Shown piece by piece: positions 35,253-44,102 of a DNA stretch of 64,000 bases. Source of the stretch: Auanema rhodensis (lineage: Eukaryota > Nematoda > Chromadorea > Rhabditida > Rhabditidae); the NCBI GenBank assembly GCA_964057225.1, contig OZ059896.1, positions 18,596,501-18,660,500 on the forward strand. Direction: 5' to 3'. The translations under genes were made by a program, and so were the position numbers. Numbering within the stretch: the stretch's first letter is position 1; every line of letters begins with the position of its first letter. Below the pieces are notes generated by a model that was given only the letters and a program-made list of their open reading frames with translations, made no database searches and had not been told where the DNA came from.

Positions 35253-38177
35253 CTGTATTCACCAGCCAACCTGTCGGACTCGGACATCAGCGAGGAAAAC
35301 AAAGATCAGGAACAAGGATCACCAGAGGTACGCCCAGTTTTTGAATTTAATTCTAAAAACTTAAATACTCCATCCACCTACCTCTCTCCTTTTGAATTTT
35401 TGAGAGAAGAAGGTGATTCCTCTTCTTCTTCTCATTCTTCTTCTCTAACAATTAGAACAAGAAGTAAAAGCAGAAAGGCCATCACTGAGGAAACACCTCG
35501 GGCACCTACTACAGTACGAAATAGATCACCAAGTCGGTGGGCCGCTGCTATAACTAAAGCTTTTGAAAGAAAAATGACTCCTACCTCTCCATCTCCTAAC
35601 TCTAATGTTGCTCCACCCTCTAGAAATATGGCAACTATTTTAAATTGCCATCTCTGTCCCAGGTATGACGGCTCTCGTAGCTTTCGTTCTTTTGTTGAAT
35701 CTTTAAATAGATTTTTTAATGTTATGAATCTAAGCTTACCTGAGAGACTATTAATTTTGCCTCTTCTTTTGGAATCAAATGAAACAGCTCTCTCCTTGTA
35801 TAATAGTATTCCTAGTGGCATAAGAACTAATGGCCCATGGATTGTTTTGATGGATCAGCTCACTGAGCTTTTAGCGCCTAAAACAGATAAAAATTTCACC
35901 ATAGCGCTTATTCATCGAGTACAACAAGGAGATAAATCTGTTCTTGATTTTAGTATGGAATTAGAGAGAATGGCAAGCACCATAATGTCACCAATGGATC
36001 CCGAGCGGGAACCAATGTTGAAAACGGCATTTTTAAATGGTTTAAAAGAGGAACTGGGTATTGCGGTTTTAACTAAAAACCCCGCCACTTATGAACAAGC
36101 TAAGAAATTAGCTAGGTTTGAAGAAGGCGTTCGGAATAGCTTCATGAAAAGAAATGAAGACACCAGCACCTTGAAGGAGCTCATAAATGCTTTACAACAT
36201 AAATTAAGCTTTAGTGAAGAAAGAGAAAGAAGTAGGAATAATAATAATAATAAAAATTATAAAAATAATAAAAATAATAAAAAAAATAATAACTGGACTC
36301 AGCACAATAATGGTTCTAATGATTATGAGCGAGAGAGAGAGCGACCTTCTGCCGTACGTTATAATAATAATAACTCGCAGAACGGGAATATGAATAGGCG
36401 TCCTAACCCGGGAAACCGCCCATTTGCCAATGGCAGAAATGCCAATAGCTCGTCTTGGAACCCTAGGCCTAGTTCCCCAAGAAGACAAAGACCATCAGCC
36501 AATGGGAATGGTAACTCAAGGGTATACAGCGTAGCGACCCCATTCATGCCACCGGTCACGTTGTGCCTGACTTTATTGGCACTCTCATGCCTTCCCTTTG
36601 GGTCGGCAAAATATCAGATTTGCGCTCAATCTGAAGGGGGTATATTAGTAACACCTCCTGTGGTCACAGGCTGCCATAAGGCAGAAATTGAAAAGGCTCA
36701 CAGTGTTGAGGTAGAAATATATCTACCAAAGGCTGAGATAGAGTCATGGGAAGCATGGAAATGCTATGTGAAAAAGTATAAAAGCTGTGTGAGAAATTTC
36801 ATGTTTTTGAGAGATCGTAACACCACATTCTCTCATATTGAAACAGTAGATAAGAAAGATTGTGTTCGAGCACATAGAAATCGTATGTGGAATGATAAAA
36901 TCATGAATGCCCAACAGCATTCAGTTTTTGAAACACCATTAAACGAGCATAATCCAACTCGCTCTTGGTCCACTGAAGAATGTGTAGAAATTGAACAATT
37001 TGTATTGAAGCGAGGGATAATAACTAGATTGAAAGAAGATCACATTGTATCAGACTTATTTATAAATACTGATAATTGTAAAGGAAATGAAGGGTTTTGT
37101 GCAACTGGTGAAGGTGCAGTTATCTGGCAACCACCTATCCCATCAGTTGTCTGTCACTATCAAAAACTTGGCCCCTTCTCCGCCATGTTGGGTGATCATA
37201 TTCTTCTAGTTCACTCTATTGAAAGCGCTTTTGTTCTCCAAAATCATTCCACATCCGCTCACGTTCAATCTTGTTTCGAATTCGCTGTTTTTGAATCATC
37301 TTCTGAGGCAATTATCCGATTCACAGCATATCCCCGTGTTTATAATTTGCTTGATCTTTCCAATACTTTGCTTAATGCTGATAGACGCAGAAATAAACGT
37401 AATGCATTACCTCAAAAACATCGCTCTTTCAGTGATGATTATCTTTTTGTTAATGCGAAATCCCAACCATATGCGTTTCCATTTCTAAGACCTACTTTCA
37501 TTTTTGGATCTGCATCTATCACTAAGTTTTACGCAAAATATATGAGATATGCAGCTACATCATCTTATGAGAGTTTGCTCCAATTCGCGATAGATAATCC
37601 ACTGTTCATTGACACAATTGTTAGTTTAGGATTGACAAAAGATCATATAACTAACTGGGCAAAGTCTAATAATTTCAAAGATCCCAATCTTTTGATTTTA
37701 CAATGTATGGGTATAGAGGAAATTAAACTGGCTACTAGACAGATGATTAATAGCATGAAATTGGATGATCTTATCACTCAAGTAGCTCGTCGTATAGAAG
37801 TTCCTCGGTTAAAAAGATCTTTGATGAAATCTACAACATCCATAGAAGATTTCTTTCGAGGAATGGCTCACGCAGTAGTATATCAAGCCACAATTCTTGA
37901 TGGTACACAAACAGTTCCATCAATTGAACAGTTGGCAAGAGCCTTATATCCATCTATATTGCCACGCAGTGGAAATATGAATCAATCTGAAATTATTGCA
38001 ACTGCTCAAGGCATGTTATTCATGATCCAACAACAATCGGGAAAAGAACAAATATCTCGTGACATGCAAGTCAGTCGACAACAAAAAGCTGATGCTACTG
38101 TTAGAAATAACCAAGAGCAAGATTTAGCAATCATATCCAAGCTGCCTGACTATCACAACCTTTATACAAAGAATTAA
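35253..38177 (+). CDS. Gag plus amino part of an envelope-like glycoprotein
   Basis: The frame is open from just after a stop at 35250 to TAA at 38175-38177 (974 codons), but the first in-frame ATG is at 35574. Initiation is therefore at 35574, at a non-AUG codon, or on a spliced upstream exon. The acidic, Ser-rich reading between 35253 and 35574 looks coding. Residues below count from 35253. A Ser-rich leader is followed by a retrotransposon Gag core at about 131-300, with the usual VLDFSMELERMA and AFLNGLKEEL pattern. A basic, Asn-rich tail at about 326-419 has no CCHC zinc knuckle. At Met432 a hydrophobic segment reads like a signal peptide. A Cys-rich ectodomain with sequons (NTT, NHS) follows, and RNKR at 713-716 is a furin-like site. 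A helical-looking region with another sequon (NQS) comes next. Gag would form the particle and bind RNA. The remainder resembles a membrane fusion glycoprotein, but I cannot assign its class. Confidence 0.82.
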   Translation: MYSPANLSDSDISEENKDQEQGSPEVRPVFEFNSKNLNTPSTYLSPFEFLREEGDSSSSSHSSSLTIRTRSKSRKAITEETPRAPTTVRNRSPSRWAAAITKAFERKMTPTSPSPNSNVAPPSRNMATILNCHLCPRYDGSRSFRSFVESLNRFFNVMNLSLPERLLILPLLLESNETALSLYNSIPSGIRTNGPWIVLMDQLTELLAPKTDKNFTIALIHRVQQGDKSVLDFSMELERMASTIMSPMDPEREPMLKTAFLNGLKEELGIAVLTKNPATYEQAKKLARFEEGVRNSFMKRNEDTSTLKELINALQHKLSFSEERERSRNNNNNKNYKNNKNNKKNNNWTQHNNGSNDYERERERPSAVRYNNNNSQNGNMNRRPNPGNRPFANGRNANSSSWNPRPSSPRRQRPSANGNGNSRVYSVATPFMPPVTLCLTLLALSCLPFGSAKYQICAQSEGGILVTPPVVTGCHKAEIEKAHSVEVEIYLPKAEIESWEAWKCYVKKYKSCVRNFMFLRDRNTTFSHIETVDKKDCVRAHRNRMWNDKIMNAQQHSVFETPLNEHNPTRSWSTEECVEIEQFVLKRGIITRLKEDHIVSDLFINTDNCKGNEGFCATGEGAVIWQPPIPSVVCHYQKLGPFSAMLGDHILLVHSIESAFVLQNHSTSAHVQSCFEFAVFESSSEAIIRFTAYPRVYNLLDLSNTLLNADRRRNKRNALPQKHRSFSDDYLFVNAKSQPYAFPFLRPTFIFGSASITKFYAKYMRYAATSSYESLLQFAIDNPLFIDTIVSLGLTKDHITNWAKSNNFKDPNLLILQCMGIEEIKLATRQMINSMKLDDLITQVARRIEVPRLKRSLMKSTTSIEDFFRGMAHAVVYQATILDGTQTVPSIEQLARALYPSILPRSGNMNQSEIIATAQGMLFMIQQQSGKEQISRDMQVSRQQKADATVRNNQEQDLAIISKLPDYHNLYTKN

Positions 38178-38334
38178 GTTAAGTTTATTCAACACAACTG
38201 ACCACAGGTTACAAGGAAGGTGTGAGGTTAAATTAAGATAAGAACATTAAAATTAACCTTTCGGTAGCTGCTTTTTTTTTTTTTTTTTTTTTTTTTAACT
38301 CCAGAGTTAGCTTTGAATTGGTTTTTAGTTAAGA
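38178..38334 (+). other. Gap between the two retrotransposon frames, with a T25 run
   Basis: The second frame is shifted relative to the first, and stops lie between them. A run of 25 T at 38272-38296 is followed by AACTCCAG, and a second acceptor-like GGTTTTTAG ends at 38328, six bases before the next ATG. Either could be a 3' splice site for a shorter mRNA that expresses the second frame. No donor that would restore one continuous frame was found. A slipped T-run or a real frameshift in this copy is also possible. Confidence 0.5.
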
Positions 38335-41300
38335 ATGTGCTCAATTATAAGAGTTATGATCTTGAGAAATAGTACAGCATATTATGGATTTCCTCCACAG
38401 TCCATCGAATACCCACAGGAAAATCCTAAATTCAATAAAACAGAAGTTTTAGAATTCATAAGTTGGGTTAAAACTCAAATCACAACTGATAAAAATATGG
38501 TACAGCATACTACTGTAACCCCAATAACTTCCACCAAAACTACAATTCGTAGTTTAACAACTCCTACCCCTAATGCGTACGAGAGAGGTCGAGAGTTGTA
38601 TGTAGCAGAAGTATATGACAATGTTCTCCACAAATCAGAGCATAAAACTAAAACGATAATAGATAATAAGTTGAATTATGGGTTTGAGAAAGCGCGTCTC
38701 TCCATAATTGACGAATTTCATCAACAGTTTCATACCATCTGTAAATCTCAAATGGAAACTGTAAAAAGCTGGCAAGCTATATTACGTATACATCCTACAA
38801 TAGGAGTAAGAGCTATGCTTCAGCGGAATGATATCGTTGCCCGATTTGTTGGAAGAAATGTTTTAAAAATAACAACTTGTCAGGAAATAGAACCACATTT
38901 CATTTATCGTAATCATTCTTACAATGATAAATGTTATGCAGAGACCCCTGTTTTAACACACGATAAACAATTATTCTTTGCTCCTATCGATAGCTACGAT
39001 TTGAGCACTGAAGGACATGAGATCAATTGTGAACACAAAGAGACAGAGATTTGGTATGAAAATGGAACATGGAGAGATTATAAAGGTGACACACATAAAG
39101 TAGATAGTATTCATTCAGAAAAACATGATCATTATGCTGAATTGAGTAAACTTCGATTCACAGGGCGGAATTTGTTTGAAAATTCGACTGAAAAATCCTT
39201 AGCCCTATCTATTGGATTAACTTATGGTTATAGTTTATCTACTTCACCTCACCATGATCTTCTCCGCGTAATTTCTCGTTCACGTGATTGGCCTCAAATT
39301 TCCTCTTTCATCTTCAAAGGAAGTAAACTTATAAGAGATGCCAGGAAAATTGTTTTCTCCAATTGGGATCTGTTCATTGACTTTTGTATAGGTTCAATTG
39401 AACGAACACTCATTACCATCGGTTGTATAACTCTGATATTATGTCTAATGATAGCATTATATTTCACTATAAAATGTTATCTCTCCCCTACTTCTATGTT
39501 AAAAATAAACCATATCATGTTGAGCCCAACAGCTCCACCACTTGAGGGAGATGAGATTCATGAAACAGTTAGTGATGAATTGATGCGGAGCTATTTTCCC
39601 ACCATAATAACTTACATTCCTTTAGCCATACCTTTTGTATGTCACACAACAACAAAGAAAAATGGACACATGTTACCGTTTGTTCATATTGACATTGAAG
39701 GTAGAGGACTGTTAGCATTATGGGATTCTGGAGCTACGGTCTCATATATTCCGTTCTCCACATTGGCATATATTGGAAGACAATATTTTACAAAATATTC
39801 TAAATCTGCATCCACTGCAAATGGATCAGAGTTTCGCTTTGTGGGAAAATGCAAGTTAGATGTGGGTATAGCAGGTTACCAAGTGGAACACGAATTTTTA
39901 ATATCTGAAGACAATGACTGTCCAGGACAAATGTTACTTGGTACTGATTTTATGCGTACGTTGGAAGAAAGAGAGATATTTACTACATTAAAACTATGTA
40001 AAGGCAAGTTGATTGTTGGTAATATGGAAACACCTTTGGTAAAACCTGGTCGTTTTGCATATAAAACCACAACTAAAACAGTAAATATCATAAGTTTGTC
40101 CACAGTAACAGTTCCACCACACAGTACCTCCCATATATCTTTGCAAACAGGACCAGAATTAGATTTTGATCAATATGCTCTTTTAAAATCTAGCACAGGT
40201 CCTATCTCAATTCCAGATGCCGCCATAGGACCTTTTCCTATTACTATGGTAGTATCAAACAATTCTTCAAAGCCAATTAAAATTAATAAAAATGACCACA
40301 TTGGTTCAGGACTTATAGCATCTAAAGAAATTATGAACGATTATGTTCCACCTGAAGCTGATTGGGAAGATAAGTTACCAACTTTTCCTCAGCATCTTTT
40401 GGATGATTTGAACTTCAATTCTTGCACTCTGTCCCATAAAATGAAGAAAAATCTGATCACAATCATTAAGGAAAACCAAACGGCATTTTTCAACCATGAT
40501 CATAATATTGGTCTCTTTTGCGGACCAGTTGAACATGCCATTCCTATAAGATCTGATATGGATTTTCCAAAAAGTAGATCTTACAGAGTACCATTGGGTA
40601 AGCAAGAAGAAGTAGAACGGCAAGTGAAAGAAATGTTGTCGCAAGGTATAATCGAAAATTCGACGGCTACTTTCACTAGTCCGGTTGTTCTTGTGAAAAA
40701 GAAAGATAATTCTTTCCGGTTCGTTACTGACTTTAGAGCATTGAATAGTGTTACTAAGAAACAAACATACAGCATCCCACACATTCCTGATATCATAGAC
40801 TTAGCGGCTGGAGCTCAGTTCTTTTCGAATTTTGATCTCATTTCTGGTTTCTTCCAAATACCGTTGAAACGCTCAGATAGACACCTAACTGCTTTTACCA
40901 CTCCATCAGGTACCTATCAGTATTGCCGATTGCCTATGGGATTGTGTGGAGCGCCACACACTTTTCAATCCGCAGTACGATACTTGCAATCTCTTGTTAG
41001 ATGCAAACTGTTTGTATATCTAGATGATTTGCTAATAATTTCGAACTCAGCTGAAGAACATTTAAGAGATATACAAGAAGTGCTGAAAAAGGTCACTGAA
41101 CTAGGGTTAAAAATTAAGTTATCTAAATGTTGCTTTGCAGCCACTGAAGTAAAGTTTTTGGGTTTTGTAATAGGTAGAAATGGTGTTAAACCAGATCCTG
41201 CTAAGATAGAGGCTGTTTCCGAATTTCCAAATCCAAGTACAGTTACGGCTGTTAGATCCTTTCTAGGTATGACTAACTATTTTCGACGGTTTATTCAAAA

Positions 41301-42915
41301 TTATGCCGAAATAGCGGAGCCATTGTATAAGTTAACACATAAGGATACTCCTTTTGAGTGGAAATCGGAACATGCAGACGCATTTAAAACTTTAAAAACA
41401 TTACTGTGTACTGCCCCTGTACTGAAACCTCCTAAAGCAGACCAACCTTTTGTTATAGAAAGTGATGGCAGTATGATCGCTGTGGGAGCAGTTTTATTGC
41501 AATCAGCAGAGAAAAATTCTCCATTACACCCGATTGCGTTCGCTAGTAGAAAGTTGACTCCAGCGGAACGGAAATATCCTCCTATTGAAGTTGAAGCACT
41601 CGGTTTAGTCTTTGCTCTTCAACAATTCCGTACCTATGTATTAGGAGTACCTACCACAGTTATCACAAATCACCGACCATTAACCAGTTTAATGTCGCGT
41701 ACAGATCTCATAGGTAGATTAGCCAAGTATCAACTAATGATACAAGATTTCAACATAAAGATTGAATATCGTCCTGGCAAATTAAACAGTGTCTGTGATG
41801 CTCTCTCCAGGTATATAGGAAACGAAGCAAATGACAGTCGTCCTACTAAACCAAAGGACAAAGTAAAACCTGTTGATGCTTTCATTGCTCATATTACAAC
41901 TATTTCTTCTATTGACCAACTAAATTGTGAAGAAATACGGAAAGTTCAATTTATTAATCGTTGTACAAAATGTGCAAGTAGGAAATCTAACCCACACCAA
42001 TCGTATATTCAACCTATGGGAAGATTTGTTATACCCGAAAAGCCATTTGATCGTATTCATGTAGATATACTAGGTCCTTTACCTCGCACTAATGATGGAC
42101 ATCGATACATCTTGAGTATTCAAGATGCTTTTAGTAAATGGGGAACAACTTGCCCATTAATAACACAAACGGCTACTGAAATCACAAAAGCGTTTGTAAT
42201 TAGATTTGTTTTCATATATGGACCACCAATGAGTATGATAACCGATAATGGTAGTAGCTTTTTGTCATCTGAATTTCAAGCTATGTGTAAACAATTTGGA
42301 ATTGAACACACTACTACGCTACCATATCATAAAAATGCTAATGGACAAGTGGAGAGACTTCATAGAACTTTAGAAGAAGCTCTCTCTTCATTCGTGAATG
42401 AACAACAAACTAACTGGGATATACACCTACCTAAAGTTATGTTTGCGATCAATACGTTACCAAACTCATCAACATCTATTAGTCCATATGTTGTATTATT
42501 TGGTCGGGATGCAAGACTTCCTATTGACCATCAATTGCCTGGAAATAATCTTCAAACTGAAGAACCAGCCAATCCTACAGAAGATTTTGTCAATAGATCG
42601 CTAATACAAAATGAAAGCACATCTAATATAGTAAAAGATAGAATTGAAACATGCACAAAGAAGAATGAACAACGGTACAATACACGAAATAGAACACAAA
42701 ATAAAGAAATTCAGGTTAATGACTTAGTTATGATAAAAGTGAATTCTACTCGAAACAAACTAACACCTTCATTCGAAGGGCCTTATTTAGTTACAGCAGT
42801 TCAAAGATCTTTCGTCGTGGTTCAAACAGATAAAGGAAAAAGCAGAAGAGTACACAAGGACTTCGTCAAACCTTACCAACGGACAACATCTATTCCGGTT
42901 ATCACAATTTCTTGA
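38335..42915 (+). CDS. Envelope carboxyl part fused to protease, reverse transcriptase, RNase H and integrase
   Basis: The ATG at 38335 has A at -3 and an in-frame stop at 38326, so this is the start if the frame is translated alone (1526 codons). Residues 1-356 continue the glycoprotein ectodomain, with five sequons (NST, NKT, NHS, NGT, NST). A transmembrane helix spans about 358-384, followed by PTAP at 398-401. Protease has DSGA at 464-467 and LLGTDF at 534-539. RT has Asp834, LPMG at 866-869 and YLDD at 895-898. RNase H has Asp1044, Glu1087 and Asp1155, but Asn1112 where Ty3/Gypsy enzymes have Asp in T-D-H-x-P-L. Integrase keeps CTKC at 1210-1213 and the D1244, D1304, E1340 triad with the canonical 35-residue spacing, then a GPY-like module near residue 1482. 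The two His of the HHCC zinc domain and about 90-110 residues before CTKC are absent. There is no chromodomain. Joining an envelope tail to the protease is unusual. Confidence 0.88.
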   Translation: MCSIIRVMILRNSTAYYGFPPQSIEYPQENPKFNKTEVLEFISWVKTQITTDKNMVQHTTVTPITSTKTTIRSLTTPTPNAYERGRELYVAEVYDNVLHKSEHKTKTIIDNKLNYGFEKARLSIIDEFHQQFHTICKSQMETVKSWQAILRIHPTIGVRAMLQRNDIVARFVGRNVLKITTCQEIEPHFIYRNHSYNDKCYAETPVLTHDKQLFFAPIDSYDLSTEGHEINCEHKETEIWYENGTWRDYKGDTHKVDSIHSEKHDHYAELSKLRFTGRNLFENSTEKSLALSIGLTYGYSLSTSPHHDLLRVISRSRDWPQISSFIFKGSKLIRDARKIVFSNWDLFIDFCIGSIERTLITIGCITLILCLMIALYFTIKCYLSPTSMLKINHIMLSPTAPPLEGDEIHETVSDELMRSYFPTIITYIPLAIPFVCHTTTKKNGHMLPFVHIDIEGRGLLALWDSGATVSYIPFSTLAYIGRQYFTKYSKSASTANGSEFRFVGKCKLDVGIAGYQVEHEFLISEDNDCPGQMLLGTDFMRTLEEREIFTTLKLCKGKLIVGNMETPLVKPGRFAYKTTTKTVNIISLSTVTVPPHSTSHISLQTGPELDFDQYALLKSSTGPISIPDAAIGPFPITMVVSNNSSKPIKINKNDHIGSGLIASKEIMNDYVPPEADWEDKLPTFPQHLLDDLNFNSCTLSHKMKKNLITIIKENQTAFFNHDHNIGLFCGPVEHAIPIRSDMDFPKSRSYRVPLGKQEEVERQVKEMLSQGIIENSTATFTSPVVLVKKKDNSFRFVTDFRALNSVTKKQTYSIPHIPDIIDLAAGAQFFSNFDLISGFFQIPLKRSDRHLTAFTTPSGTYQYCRLPMGLCGAPHTFQSAVRYLQSLVRCKLFVYLDDLLIISNSAEEHLRDIQEVLKKVTELGLKIKLSKCCFAATEVKFLGFVIGRNGVKPDPAKIEAVSEFPNPSTVTAVRSFLGMTNYFRRFIQNYAEIAEPLYKLTHKDTPFEWKSEHADAFKTLKTLLCTAPVLKPPKADQPFVIESDGSMIAVGAVLLQSAEKNSPLHPIAFASRKLTPAERKYPPIEVEALGLVFALQQFRTYVLGVPTTVITNHRPLTSLMSRTDLIGRLAKYQLMIQDFNIKIEYRPGKLNSVCDALSRYIGNEANDSRPTKPKDKVKPVDAFIAHITTISSIDQLNCEEIRKVQFINRCTKCASRKSNPHQSYIQPMGRFVIPEKPFDRIHVDILGPLPRTNDGHRYILSIQDAFSKWGTTCPLITQTATEITKAFVIRFVFIYGPPMSMITDNGSSFLSSEFQAMCKQFGIEHTTTLPYHKNANGQVERLHRTLEEALSSFVNEQQTNWDIHLPKVMFAINTLPNSSTSISPYVVLFGRDARLPIDHQLPGNNLQTEEPANPTEDFVNRSLIQNESTSNIVKDRIETCTKKNEQRYNTRNRTQNKEIQVNDLVMIKVNSTRNKLTPSFEGPYLVTAVQRSFVVVQTDKGKSRRVHKDFVKPYQRTTSIPVITIS

Positions 42916-43246
42916 AGGTAGTTTTTTTTTTAACAAAATCAAATTATTGAATTTTTTTTATTTTATTTTGTGCCATTTCTGATTGTACCACTTCTTTGTT
43001 GTTGATTGATTTTCTCTGAGAAGTCTGCTATTGTTTTACAAAAGTTTGTTTTATTACTCCAACTCTCATTGAGTAGATTTTTTTTTTCAACATTCTCTTG
43101 TGAATTTTGCTATTTTTTATGCTTAATCATCACTTGTATTCACCTTATGGACATTAGTCATACGGGTTAAACGAGTTTTCATTTTTTTGTACAGAACGGG
43201 CTCGACCTATTCTCAGGGTAACACCGTACCTGTACAACTCGAGAAA
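42916..43246 (+). other. Retrotransposon 3' region, T-rich
   Basis: Several T runs occur and no long frame is present. TTTTTTTGTACAG ending at 43193 looks like a splice acceptor just before the small open frame downstream. Confidence 0.5.
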
Positions 43247-43378
43247 ATGAACGACTATATCACAGTCGAATGGTTTAGAAGCAAAGCTCTCGTTTGCAAG
43301 CATTTCACTACTCAAGTGAATGGAATAGAATCTATTCGATACTACATTTTGAATTCAACAAACTTGAAGAGACAATAG
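43247..43378 (+). CDS. Possible small 3' accessory frame, 43 codons
   Basis: An ATG at 43247 opens a frame that ends at TAG 43376-43378. The same frame is open from 43127, across an acceptor-like TTTTTTTGTACAG, so it could be the last exon of a spliced accessory message. The peptide has no recognisable domain or membrane segment. Chance is a real alternative at this length. Confidence 0.25.
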   Translation: MNDYITVEWFRSKALVCKHFTTQVNGIESIRYYILNSTNLKRQ

Positions 43379-43518
43379 CTAAACTTTCAAATCGTATTGT
43401 ATACATTATTTTTTATCGACTACACCATGATTTTTTTTTGTTATCTTTTTCCAACATCCAACTATCTTAAAAAGTGAATTAATTTATTTTGTTTTTGAAC
43501 GAGGACGTTCAACTTTTT
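43379..43518 (+). other. Retrotransposon 3' non-coding segment
   Basis: It is AT-rich and leads into the polypurine tract. No feature can be supported. Confidence 0.5.
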
Positions 43519-43530
43519 AAGGTGGGGGGA
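43519..43530 (+). other. Polypurine tract
   Basis: AAGGTGGGGGGA is all purine except one T and ends immediately before the TG that opens the 3' LTR. This is the usual plus-strand primer position. Confidence 0.85.
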
Positions 43531-43913
43531 TGTCACATCTGCAAGCACATGGTAAACATGTGCGCGCTATTCAAATAGCGGGAGCCTGAACAAGCCCCGC
43601 CCACAACATGGGACACACATGGCACTCTTGCTTCTGGCCTAACCCAGATAGGTTGTCTTATAGCCATGTGAGTCTCATCTCTATATCATCTATATATATA
43701 TACTCTATTTAATACTTTATTAGATCTCTTTATATTCTTTCTTAATGTAATTCTTATATTGTATTTTCTTGTTATCTGATAATGAATCTTTTTCTCTTTA
43801 AGTATTTGTCTTAATAAGGAAATCGGGGCGTTCGGGTCTGCCTACCTAAGGAACAAGGTAGAAGTACATATATCTTCCGACCATGAAAAGACGGGAAGAA
43901 ACAATATGTAACG
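43531..43913 (+). repeat. 3' LTR, complete, 383 bp
   Basis: It starts TGTCACAT after the polypurine tract and ends ATGTAACG. The last base is set by the 5' copy, where the primer site begins right after the same AACG. The termini form an imperfect inverted repeat, with CG in place of the usual CA. U3 contains GCCCCGCCC, CACATG boxes, a perfect 7-bp inverted repeat CGCTATTCAAATAGCG at 43565-43580 and a TATA-like run. No clean AATAAA is seen. Confidence 0.9.
43691..43702 (+). promoter_or_regulatory. TATA-like run in U3 of the 3' LTR
   Basis: TATATATATATA lies about 50 bp before the point where the truncated 5' LTR begins. It is a likely Pol II promoter element and could drive transcription outward into the right tRNA array. 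Confidence 0.45.
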
Positions 43914-44029
43914 GTATTATTTCATATTATTATTTTTTCAGACCTAGAATCGATAAAAAAAATCAACTACATTTTAGTGAGTTACTGGGTTGAGTTATAC
44001 AAATTGTCTAATTTGAGTGCGATTTAGAT

Positions 44030-44102
44030 GGCCTTGTGGCCTAATGGATAAGGCGTCGGACTTCGGATCCAAAGATTGTAGGTTCGAGTCCTACCAGGGT
44101 CG
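44030..44102 (+). tRNA. tRNA-Arg(UCG), G42A
   Basis: A64 form with the C28-A42 mismatch; first tRNA after the retrotransposon, 116 bp from its end. Confidence 0.85.

Larger units (their letters stand above)
34074..43913 (+). mobile_element. Ty3/Gypsy-class LTR retrotransposon with an envelope-like region, 5'-truncated
   Basis: The element has, in order, a truncated 5' LTR, a tRNA-Gln-type primer site, a roughly 1-kb leader, a Gag plus glycoprotein frame, a glycoprotein plus protease-RT-RNase H-integrase frame, a 3' region, a polypurine tract and a complete 3' LTR. The Pro-RT-RNase H-IN order is that of Ty3/Gypsy elements. Flanking tRNA spacer stops at GTATC on the left and resumes at GTATTATTTC on the right, and about 43 bp of the unit are missing between them. 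No target-site duplication is visible, as expected if the deletion that removed the 5' end of the LTR also took flanking DNA. The two LTRs differ at 3 of 174 shared positions, so insertion was fairly recent. An impaired integrase and RNase H (see the second coding entry) and the missing U3 suggest the copy cannot move by itself. Confidence 0.93.

Noticed and set aside
35101..35364. Open frames of 70-87 codons in the retrotransposon leader
   Set aside because: They overlap the upstream extension of the Gag frame in other frames, and show no recognisable domain.
35432..36559. Minus-strand open frames opposite Gag
   Set aside because: They mirror the low-complexity Ser-rich and Asn-rich Gag segments and have no independent support.
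38272..38296. T25 run as the poly(A) tail of a minus-strand retroposed gene
   Set aside because: No gene-like sequence or target duplication adjoins it, and it lies within the retrotransposon between two frames of the same element.
39876..40796. Minus-strand open frames opposite protease and RT
   Set aside because: They are shadows of a clearly conserved sense frame.
42398..42604. Plus-strand 68-codon frame inside integrase
   Set aside because: It lies in another frame of the integrase coding region and has no domain.
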